Positions 1 through 4,881 of a DNA stretch of 5,252 nt are shown piece by piece. Position 1 is the stretch's first letter. The number at the start of each line of letters is the position of its first letter. The position numbers and the translations under genes were made by a program. The stretch is from Campylobacterales bacterium (GTDB lineage Bacteria > Campylobacterota > Campylobacteria > Campylobacterales > QNZT01): positions 1 to 5,252 of the forward strand of contig JALSQA010000034.1 of the NCBI GenBank assembly GCA_026985685.1, in the 5' to 3' direction. The notes under the pieces are model-generated. The model was not told the DNA's origin and did not search any database. It saw only the letters and a list, made by a program, of their open reading frames with translations.

Positions 1-304
1 TTGGAGTTTCCCATTGTGGTCGGACATAAAAATTTCCAACTTGTATAGGTTTTATGGAATCTTTGTATTTACTAATCCAATCTTCATTTTTTTCTTTAGA
101 AAGTATCGTTTTTACTGGGATGTCTAATTTTTTTCCAAGCTGCTCTGTTGCCCAGGCAATATCATCAAGTGGTTCACTGCTTCTAGCTATGAGTGAACCA
201 TCTTTTTCTTCAATCGCATCTTGCATAGTCTGCAAAAGGAAATCATTAAAAACTGCAATATTAGATTTTGGGGTAACAATAAGTTGATAATAGTATTCGT
301 TCAT
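1..304 (-). CDS. prmA: Ribosomal protein L11 methyltransferase PrmA, N-terminal part (cut by left window edge)
   Basis: The reading frame opens at ATG 304-302 and runs off the left edge without a stop, giving 101 codons. PrmA trimethylates ribosomal protein L11 in the cytoplasm using S-adenosylmethionine. The visible part is the N-terminal L11-recognition domain: it starts MNEYYYQLIVTP and carries KNEDWISKYKDSIKPIQVG (about residues 72-90) and FYVRPQWETP (92-101). These match the family pattern of an E/D-D-W segment followed by a hydrophobic 'P.W' strand, as in E. coli PrmA (DKDW...HPMRFG...ICPSW). The SAM-binding Rossmann domain lies outside the window. The start is 13 bases after the cheY stop, with a weak GAGAG ribosome site (AAAGAGAGAA before the ATG). 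In C. jejuni and H. pylori prmA also follows cheY and precedes ftsH, so ftsH may be next. Identification rests on motif recall, not a search. Confidence 0.9.
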   Translation of the reverse strand, partial: MNEYYYQLIVTPKSNIAVFNDFLLQTMQDAIEEKDGSLIARSSEPLDDIAWATEQLGKKLDIPVKTILSKEKNEDWISKYKDSIKPIQVGNFYVRPQWETP

Positions 305-317
305 TTCTCTCTTTGTT

Positions 318-680
318 TTATAGTACTGCCTCTAGCTTTTCTTTTAGAACTTGAGGTGTAAAAGGTTTTACTATATAATTGTTTACACCTGCTTTAAGTG
401 CAGTAATTACTTCACCTTTTCCACCTTCAGTTGTAACCATGATGATAGGCATGTCTGTATATTTTTCTTCAGCTCTTACTTTTTGAACCAACTCAAGTCC
501 ATTCATCTCTGGCATATTCCAGTCGGTAACAAGAACATCAATATCACTATTTTTACTCATAACATCCCAGGCTTTTGCACCATCTTCTGCTTCAAGAATT
601 TCTTTATGTCCTAGTCTACCGAGTGTATTTTTAATAATTCTTCTCATTGTTGAACTGTCATCTACCACTAAAAACTTCAT
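318..680 (-). CDS. cheY: Chemotaxis response regulator CheY
   Basis: This is a single receiver domain of 120 residues with no output domain, the usual CheY length. When phosphorylated by CheA, CheY binds the flagellar switch (FliM) and changes motor rotation. All key positions are present with CheY spacing: acidic pair D7-D8, phospho-acceptor D53 in VTDWNMP, T83 in the MVTT strand, Y102 and K105 in the KPF motif. The D53-W54-N55-M56-P57 run and the aromatic switch Y102 favour a true CheY over a generic regulator. The ATG at 680 has AAGAAGGA a few bases upstream. It sits 24 bases after hisA and 13 bases before prmA, so it is probably co-transcribed. The cheY-prmA neighbourhood is conserved in Campylobacterota (cheY1/HP1067 with HP1068 in H. 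pylori). No chemotaxis partner gene is in the window. Confidence 0.96.
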   Translation of the reverse strand: MKFLVVDDSSTMRRIIKNTLGRLGHKEILEAEDGAKAWDVMSKNSDIDVLVTDWNMPEMNGLELVQKVRAEEKYTDMPIIMVTTEGGKGEVITALKAGVNNYIVKPFTPQVLKEKLEAVL

Positions 681-704
681 TTTTTTCCTTCTTTCTATTA
701 TTGT

Positions 705-1415
705 TTATTGTGCAATTTTGAACGCCTCCTCTAAATCAAGAGTGCCTTCATAAAATGCTTTTCCTACGATTACACCTGCAACTTTTTGCGTTTGCCTGAG
801 TGCTTTGATATCATCGATATCTCTTACACCACCACTTGCTATGGTATCTAAACCACTGCTTTTTGCTATCTCTAAAGTAAAGTCTACATTGACACCGCTG
901 AGTGTGCCATCTTTGCCTACATCTGTACAAATTATCGCATCAACACCAGCTTGAGCAAACTCTTTTGCTAAATCAGTTGCCAACATGGTTGATTTTTCCG
1001 CCCATCCTTCAACTGCTACATAGCCGTCGATTGCATCAATTCCCACAGCTATACGGTATTTTTGTGCGACGCTTTTGACAAAATCGGCATTTTTTAAAGC
1101 TACTGAACCTAAAATAATTCTATCTATTCCAAGATCCAAATAACGCTTGATTGTCTCTTCATCTCGAATACCACCACCAAGCTCTATCTCTATATCGCAC
1201 ATTTCGCGAATTTTTTTAATTTGTTCGAGATTTTTTGGTTCACCTGCGAAAGCTCCGTTTAGATCGACCAAATGTAGCCACTTTGAACCCATCTCTTCAA
1301 AACGTTTTGCCAATTGCCATGGCTCATCACTGTAAATTTTTGCACTATCCATCAAGCCTTTTGTCAGGCGAACTGCTTTTCCATCTTTGAGGTCGATTGC
1401 TGGTAAAATATCCAT
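705..1415 (-). CDS. hisA: ProFAR isomerase HisA (phosphoribosylformimino-AICAR ribotide isomerase)
   Basis: HisA catalyses the Amadori-type isomerisation of ProFAR to PRFAR, the step just before the HisH-HisF reaction of histidine biosynthesis, in the cytoplasm. The 236-residue protein is a standard full-length (beta/alpha)8 barrel. The catalytic pair is visible as D8 in ILPAIDL and D127 in VGIDAIDG, and T164 follows in IICTD; this is the same numbering as Thermotoga maritima HisA. The half-barrel phosphate loops are GGGIR (80-84) with LGS (102-104), and ASGGVRD (193-199). The ATG at 1415 lies only 2 bases after the hisH stop, with a weak GGAA site inside the end of hisH, so translational coupling is likely. 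No feature suggests the bifunctional PriA variant or a fusion. Confidence 0.97.
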   Translation of the reverse strand: MDILPAIDLKDGKAVRLTKGLMDSAKIYSDEPWQLAKRFEEMGSKWLHLVDLNGAFAGEPKNLEQIKKIREMCDIEIELGGGIRDEETIKRYLDLGIDRIILGSVALKNADFVKSVAQKYRIAVGIDAIDGYVAVEGWAEKSTMLATDLAKEFAQAGVDAIICTDVGKDGTLSGVNVDFTLEIAKSSGLDTIASGGVRDIDDIKALRQTQKVAGVIVGKAFYEGTLDLEEAFKIAQ

Positions 1416-1417
1416 TG

Positions 1418-2029
1418 TTACATTTCCATAAAATTTTTTAGTATTTGAAGTCCTACTTTGTGAGACTTCTCAGGGTGGGGTTGGATGCCATAAATGTTTC
1501 CATTATATATAGCACTTGCAAAAGGGTATCCATATTCTGTCTCTCCCATAACATATTTTTCATCACAGACAACATGATAACTGTGAACAAAATAGAGATA
1601 AAATGATTCTGCTAAATCTTTAAATAATGGAGTTTTTTGTTTTACAAAAAGTTCATTCCATCCCATATGTGGAACTTTAAGAGGTGTTGCAAATTTTGAA
1701 GTATCAAATTTGATCACTTTACCTGGTATCAAACCTAGCCCTTTGTGAGTACCAAATTCTTGTGAACTTTCAAGTAAAAGCTGCATTCCTAAACATATAC
1801 CAAAGAGTGGTTTTTGTGATTTTGCAAAATCTTTGATAGCTTCATCCATTCCATTTGACTGTAAGTGATCCATAGCATCACCAAATGCTCCCACACCTGG
1901 TAAAATGATTTTTTCAAATCCTGATATTTTATCTGGATCACTTACGATTTGTGTCTTTGCTCCTAGCTTTTCAAAAGCATTTTGTACGCTTCTGAGGTTT
2001 CCCATATTATAATCAATGATTGCTATCAT
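1418..2029 (-). CDS. hisH: Imidazole glycerol phosphate synthase, glutaminase subunit HisH
   Basis: HisH is the class I glutamine amidotransferase subunit that releases ammonia from glutamine and passes it to HisF, which makes imidazole glycerol phosphate and AICAR from PRFAR. The 203-residue length is normal. Visible motifs are IIDYNMGNLRSV at the N-terminus, the oxyanion strand PGVGAFG (44-50), the nucleophile C79 in FGICLGMQ, HMGWN (121-125), YFVHSYH (146-152), and H185/E187 of the triad in GIQPHPEKS. The gene starts at ATG 2029, 17 bases inside the end of the upstream exonuclease gene, with GGAG about 10 bases before the ATG inside that gene. hisA follows after 2 bases. The obligate partner gene hisF is not in this window and must lie elsewhere. 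Confidence 0.97.
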   Translation of the reverse strand: MIAIIDYNMGNLRSVQNAFEKLGAKTQIVSDPDKISGFEKIILPGVGAFGDAMDHLQSNGMDEAIKDFAKSQKPLFGICLGMQLLLESSQEFGTHKGLGLIPGKVIKFDTSKFATPLKVPHMGWNELFVKQKTPLFKDLAESFYLYFVHSYHVVCDEKYVMGETEYGYPFASAIYNGNIYGIQPHPEKSHKVGLQILKNFMEM

Positions 2030-2807
2030 ATTTTGCTAACTCCATGTCGATTCCTTGTGTAAATATATCTGTATAGGATTTTGTAGTGTTTAATTTTTCT
2101 TTCATTGTTTGTAAGTTAGAGAGATAATCTTCTATTAAAATATTTCCTTTTAGAAGTTCATATTTTAAATAGAGCCAATAGGTATTTAAAACATCACTTT
2201 CGCAATACTCTTTGATCTCTTTTAGTTGATTTTCATAGTATAGCATATGAACTTGATCACCGCTTACATCAAATTTACCTGGTATTCCCATCATTGAACA
2301 CAGCAGATCAAGTTTGAGTCCTCTTACCGCACCAAACTCGCTGATGTGATCCATCAAATCAACATGAAAACGATCACTAAAACGATAACGGTAATTGTCC
2401 CATTTGCTTTTGTTGAGTGCTTTGTTCTCTTTCTCATAAAAGGCTGTGCATGAGAGATTGTATTTCATAGCTCGTATCATAAGCATTGGGATATCAAAGT
2501 TTCTACCATTGAAGCTTACAAGTTTTGGATTGTGTTTATCGATGAAGTGTAGAAAATTTTTAATCATCTCATGTTCGTTTTCTCCATCAATGGAGCTTAC
2601 TTTTTCAAACTTTCCAAAATCATTACATATGACCGCAGATATGGCTACAACTTGATGAAAAGGAACAGGCAAAAAAGAGCTACCTGTTTTTTCTTCATGA
2701 AGAGAAAATGCTTCATTTGTAACTTGGATATCAGTTCCATCGATATGAAATTGGCTTTTAACTAGATTGATATCAGGTATTGTTTCGCAGTCGAAAATAC
2801 AGATCAT
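2013..2807 (-). CDS. Stand-alone PolB-like DEDDy 3'-5' exonuclease (COG3298 / PF10108 type)
   Basis: The 264-residue protein resembles the predicted 3'-5' exonucleases related to the proofreading domain of family B DNA polymerases, but it has no polymerase domain. The DEDDy metal-binding set can be read directly: Exo I FDCET with D6 and E8, Exo II VSFNGRNFDIPML with D105, and Exo III YCESDVLNTYWLY with Y201 and D205 (the Y-x3-D form). The segment RFHVDLMD (146-153) and the following RGLKLDLLCSMMGIPGK (162-178) are typical of this family. The expected activity is metal-dependent removal of nucleotides from a 3' end; the biological substrate is unknown, with DNA repair or nucleic-acid turnover as guesses. 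The ATG at 2807 has TAAGGG six or seven bases upstream. It is the first gene of the unit, with an extended -10 promoter just upstream, and its end overlaps hisH by 17 bases. Confidence 0.9.
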   Translation of the reverse strand: MICIFDCETIPDINLVKSQFHIDGTDIQVTNEAFSLHEEKTGSSFLPVPFHQVVAISAVICNDFGKFEKVSSIDGENEHEMIKNFLHFIDKHNPKLVSFNGRNFDIPMLMIRAMKYNLSCTAFYEKENKALNKSKWDNYRYRFSDRFHVDLMDHISEFGAVRGLKLDLLCSMMGIPGKFDVSGDQVHMLYYENQLKEIKEYCESDVLNTYWLYLKYELLKGNILIEDYLSNLQTMKEKLNTTKSYTDIFTQGIDMELAKYDSNH

Positions 2808-2829
2808 AAGAGCCCTTATTTTTTTGGCT

Positions 2830-2858
2830 ATTATATCAAAAGAGGGTAAAAGTTAAAT
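2830..2858 (-). promoter_or_regulatory. Probable promoter of the exonuclease-hisH-hisA-cheY-prmA unit
   Basis: Read on the minus strand, a perfect TATAAT lies at 2835-2830 and is preceded by TGA, giving an extended -10 (TGn) form. A weak -35-like TTTAAC (about 2857-2852) sits 16 bases upstream, in keeping with the poorly conserved -35 of Campylobacterota. Transcription would begin near 2823, leaving a leader of about 15 bases before the exonuclease ATG at 2807. A direct repeat of AGTTAA (2851-2856 and 2862-2867, plus-strand reading, 11-base period) overlaps the -35 region and could be a regulator site. Assigned by sequence pattern only. Confidence 0.6.
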
Positions 2859-2877
2859 GTGAGTTAAGGGATTTATA

Positions 2878-2938
2878 CTTGGAAATGGTGACTTACATTA
2901 GGTTAAGAGATATGTTTGTATTATTTACTTGGAAGTGG
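2878..2938. repeat. Two partial direct copies of a TTTA..CTTGGAARTGG segment
   Basis: CTTGGAAATGG at 2878-2888 and CTTGGAAGTGG at 2928-2938 share ten of eleven bases and are each preceded by a TTTA-containing AT-rich stretch (TTTATA in the first, TTTA in the second). They are exactly 50 bases apart. The second copy is the left arm of the GC-rich hairpin at 2929-2960; the first has no matching right arm and may be a truncated copy of the same element. A third CTTGGAA occurs at 2974-2980. The function is unknown. Confidence 0.5.
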
Positions 2939-2960
2939 AAGGCTTTGCCTCCGCTTCCAG
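2929..2960 (-). terminator. GC-rich hairpin, probable terminator of the ompA-H3TH unit or a palindromic repeat
   Basis: The arm GGAAGTGGAAGGC (2931-2943) pairs with GCCTCCGCTTCC (2947-2958) around a TTT loop, with one bulged A and one G-T pair, and can be extended by about two pairs. It begins 23 bases beyond the stop of the H3TH gene and lies downstream of it on the minus strand, the right place for a terminator. It is much richer in G+C than its surroundings. On the minus strand the bases after the stem are CCAAGTAAATAATAC, which is not a U-tract, so classical intrinsic termination is uncertain. A dispersed intergenic palindrome is the main alternative. Confidence 0.55.
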
Positions 2961-2965
2961 TATTA

Positions 2966-2984
2966 GTAAATTCCTTGGAATTAC
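2966..2984. repeat. Small inverted repeat next to the H3TH gene stop codon
   Basis: GTAAATTCC and GGAATTAC flank a TT centre, matching as inverted arms with one extra A in the left arm. The right arm touches the stop codon of the H3TH gene (complement of 2984-2986). Together with the GC-rich hairpin 6 bases away it makes two adjacent potential stem-loops in the 3' untranslated region. It is short and AT-rich and could occur by chance. Confidence 0.35.
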
Positions 2985-3646
2985 TATTTGTAGTGATCGC
3001 CTTTTTTGACTTTTCTACTAAATTCTGTAGAACCACCAGCTGCTAGAAGTTTAGCTTGTCCAATCCAGTCTTCTCTAAGAACACGACCTTTGAAAACTAA
3101 ATAATTATCAATCCATTTTGCATTTTCATTTGTCCAGGCAGCTATTTGACCAAAGTGGAAAATTCCTAATTCATTAAGAGCTTCTTCTATTTTCAATCCT
3201 ATACCGCTGATCTCTTTTAAATCATCTGCTTGACCATTTACAGGAGAAGATAGTATTTCTGGTCTGCTCCCTTCAATGCCATCAAACGCTTTAAGTACTG
3301 CTTGTGTTTGTGTAGGCTTAGGTTCTTTCTCGCCTACATGAAGTTCTTTTTTGATGGTTTCTGAGAGTGACTGTTTAGGTTCTTTTGTACTTTTTAACTC
3401 TTCATGTTCTACTGAAGCGATTAAGTTTTTTGTATTTTTATCTGGTTTAGATTCTTTTTGTGCCAATGCTCTTTGTTCATAATCATGTAATTCTTTTTTT
3501 TGTGCACTCATATTAGGTTCTATGATATCTTGCTCTTTATCGCATTTACTTATCTTCCCTAATAAATAGCCTATAAATGCACCTAAGACTGCTGCTATAA
3601 TCAAACATAAAATCATTTGCATTGCTAGTTGTAATATATTGTCCAT
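2984..3646 (-). CDS. Membrane-anchored protein with C-terminal helix-3-turn-helix (COG3743-like) domain
   Basis: The 220-residue protein has three parts. A hydrophobic helix at about 11-30 (MILCLIIAAVLGAFIGYLLG) is followed by K31, K34 and K37, so by the positive-inside rule the C-terminal part should be cytoplasmic. Residues about 36-128 form a charged, K/E-rich low-complexity linker. Residues about 128-205 resemble the small H3TH/HhH domain of COG3743, also found at the C-terminus of some NuoE proteins: RPEILSSP, DDLKEISGIGLKIEEALNELGI with the GIG-x-K hairpin at 148-152, then FHFGQIAAWT, FKGRV, W194 and AKLLAAGG. That domain is annotated as FEN1-like and predicted to bind nucleic acid; no nuclease residues are evident here, so I do not infer cleavage. 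The ATG at 3646 has AAGGAG six bases upstream, 12 bases after the OmpA-family gene, so the two are co-transcribed. The role is unknown. Confidence 0.85.
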   Translation of the reverse strand: MDNILQLAMQMILCLIIAAVLGAFIGYLLGKISKCDKEQDIIEPNMSAQKKELHDYEQRALAQKESKPDKNTKNLIASVEHEELKSTKEPKQSLSETIKKELHVGEKEPKPTQTQAVLKAFDGIEGSRPEILSSPVNGQADDLKEISGIGLKIEEALNELGIFHFGQIAAWTNENAKWIDNYLVFKGRVLREDWIGQAKLLAAGGSTEFSRKVKKGDHYK

Positions 3647-3658
3647 CTTTGTCTCCTT

Positions 3659-4708
3659 CTATTTTATAACTTTAAATTCAACTCTACGGTTGATTTGTTT
3701 ATGAGCCGCTGTATCATTTTTGACTAAAGGTTTAGTCTCTCCATAGCCAACTGCTTTTAATCTTTTACCTGATATTCCATGTGCTATTAAATACTTTTTG
3801 ATAGCATTTGCTCTTCTTTGGCTTAGATTGTGATTGTTCTCTAGCGTACCATCAGAATCTGTATGTCCACCGATTTCAACATGAATATTTGGATATTTTT
3901 TGAGTATATCTTTGACTTTGTTGATGATTTTTTTACTTTTACTTGTAAGTTCATCTTTTGCATAGATAAATTCTACACGTTTATGTTTTAAAAGTGCATT
4001 CAACTCGTTTTGTGCTTCTTTTGTTGATTTATCAGATGCTTTATGTTTTACTGGTGTAGTTGCTTTTGCTTTTTTTGCTTGCTCTTCTTGTTTAGGCAGA
4101 GGTTCTTTAGCTTTTTGTGCAACGTTAGCATCTTCTGTAGCTTTTGTATCTGGAACAGTTTGTTCTGGAATCTCTTCTTCTACTTCTGTATTATTTTCTA
4201 TACTGATAGTATCACTGATTTGTGATGCTGTATGTGTTATGTTCTCTTTTAGTTGAAGATTTTCTGATATACCATCTATTGTTAAAGTATGATCGTTATA
4301 TTCAACATAGCCTTCTTTGAATTTGAAAAGATCATCAGCTATTTTGGAAATTGAATTAAGTAATTTAGGATTGTTAGCATCTTTATCGATGATAATTGTT
4401 CCTTTTTTAACATTTCCTGTGACAGTTTTTAAAGATGCTATTGCTTTATCAACTGCTTCCTGAGAAGGGAAAACGCCTGAAATTTTCATAATATCACCAT
4501 CTTTGATGATTTTAAGATTGATATCTTTTGTAGCTACGATATCTGAACTATCTGATGTTTGCTGGGATGATACGGGTTGTGGTGTTACGACAACAGGTGT
4601 ATTAGTATTTGTTTGCATATTCATATTTTGTAGTTTGTTCCATACACAAAATATAATAAAAAATAGTAATAACCATATCCATAACCACATCCATTGACGA
4701 CGTGTCAT
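3659..4708 (-). CDS. Inner-membrane-anchored BON-like/OmpA-family peptidoglycan-binding protein
   Basis: The 349-residue protein begins MTRRQ, then a tryptophan-rich hydrophobic helix (about 5-23) with no obvious cleavage site or lipobox, so I read it as an N-terminal anchor with the rest in the periplasm. Residues about 61-158 contain beta-alpha-beta segments (DGDIMKISGVFPSQEAVDKAI; NDHTLTIDGISEN) like the BON-type repeats of mycobacterial OmpATb/ArfA. Residues about 172-235 are a P/E/K/A-rich linker. Residues about 240-349 are a complete OmpA C-terminal domain: VEFIYAKDELT, GGHTDSDG (280-287), NLSQRRANAIKKYL, VGYGETKP and NRRVEF. D284 and R299, 15 apart, correspond to the pair that holds diaminopimelate in OmpA domains. 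The ATG at 4708 has AAAGGAG five bases upstream and its own extended -10 promoter. The H3TH gene follows after 12 bases. MotB is unlikely: MotA is absent and the BON-like region is wrong for it. Confidence 0.88.
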   Translation of the reverse strand: MTRRQWMWLWIWLLLFFIIFCVWNKLQNMNMQTNTNTPVVVTPQPVSSQQTSDSSDIVATKDINLKIIKDGDIMKISGVFPSQEAVDKAIASLKTVTGNVKKGTIIIDKDANNPKLLNSISKIADDLFKFKEGYVEYNDHTLTIDGISENLQLKENITHTASQISDTISIENNTEVEEEIPEQTVPDTKATEDANVAQKAKEPLPKQEEQAKKAKATTPVKHKASDKSTKEAQNELNALLKHKRVEFIYAKDELTSKSKKIINKVKDILKKYPNIHVEIGGHTDSDGTLENNHNLSQRRANAIKKYLIAHGISGKRLKAVGYGETKPLVKNDTAAHKQINRRVEFKVIK

Positions 4709-4736
4709 GTTTGCTCCTTTTGGTAAATTAGCCTTT

Positions 4737-4765
4737 ATTATAACATTTTTTTTTAAATAGTAGAA
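4737..4765 (-). promoter_or_regulatory. Probable promoter of the OmpA-family/H3TH unit
   Basis: On the minus strand TATAAT at 4742-4737 is preceded by TGT, giving an extended -10 (TGn), with a run of nine A just upstream and AT-rich sequence further up. A good -35 is absent (TTCTAC at 17-base spacing), as is common in Campylobacterota. A start near 4730 would leave about 22 bases of leader carrying the AAAGGAG ribosome site of the gene starting at 4708. Confidence 0.65.
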
Positions 4766-4783
4766 ATAATTTTTGTATTTATT

Positions 4784-4838
4784 AAAAAAATATTGACTTT
4801 ATTATTACCTCAGTTAGATGGGACTAAAGTCACTATTT
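4784..4838 (-). terminator. Probable intrinsic terminator of the TPR-protein gene
   Basis: On the minus strand the arm AAATAGTGACTTTA (4838-4825) pairs with TAAAGTCAATATTT (4801-4788), with one mismatch, around a 23-base loop. The stem is followed directly by T-rich sequence (seven T at 4790-4784, three of them inside the stem). It lies 43 bases past the stop of the TPR gene, the expected place. The stem is AT-rich and the loop long, so strength is uncertain. The loop also holds GACTAAAGTC (4822-4831), which can form an alternative small hairpin. Confidence 0.5.
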
Positions 4839-4881
4839 CCAAATATTTAACTAAGTACTATGATAATAAGAACAAATTATG

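Noticed and set aside
54..287. Plus-strand open frame of 77 codons
   Set aside because: It lies antisense inside the prmA N-terminus, has no ribosome site, and its protein (S/F-rich) resembles nothing I know.
351..614. Plus-strand open frame of 87 codons
   Set aside because: It is a Cys/Phe-rich antisense shadow of cheY, whose conserved residues fully explain the region.
1147..1335. Plus-strand open frame inside hisA
   Set aside because: It is antisense to a well conserved part of the HisA barrel and has no independent support.
2446..2765. Two overlapping plus-strand open frames inside the exonuclease gene
   Set aside because: They are antisense to the Exo I-Exo II region and overlap each other in different frames; neither has a ribosome site or recognisable product.
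2808..2983. Possible CRISPR-like array or small RNA from the repeated CTTGGAA segments
   Set aside because: Only two to three short imperfect copies exist, with no conserved full-length repeat, no spacers of matching length and no cas gene nearby.
4043..4225. Plus-strand open frame with a Cys/Phe-rich, membrane-like protein
   Set aside because: It is the reverse complement of the K/E-rich linker codons of the OmpA-family gene, which produces F/C/L-rich shadows automatically.
4503..4697. Plus-strand open frame at the start of the OmpA-family gene
   Set aside because: It is antisense to the anchor and its following linker, ending in a His/Asn run that mirrors Trp/Met codons; no support for expression.
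3659..4708. MotB-like flagellar stator protein, suggested by the OmpA domain and N-terminal helix
   Set aside because: There is no MotA neighbour, no conserved Asp in the transmembrane helix, and a BON-like region plus long linker precede the OmpA domain.
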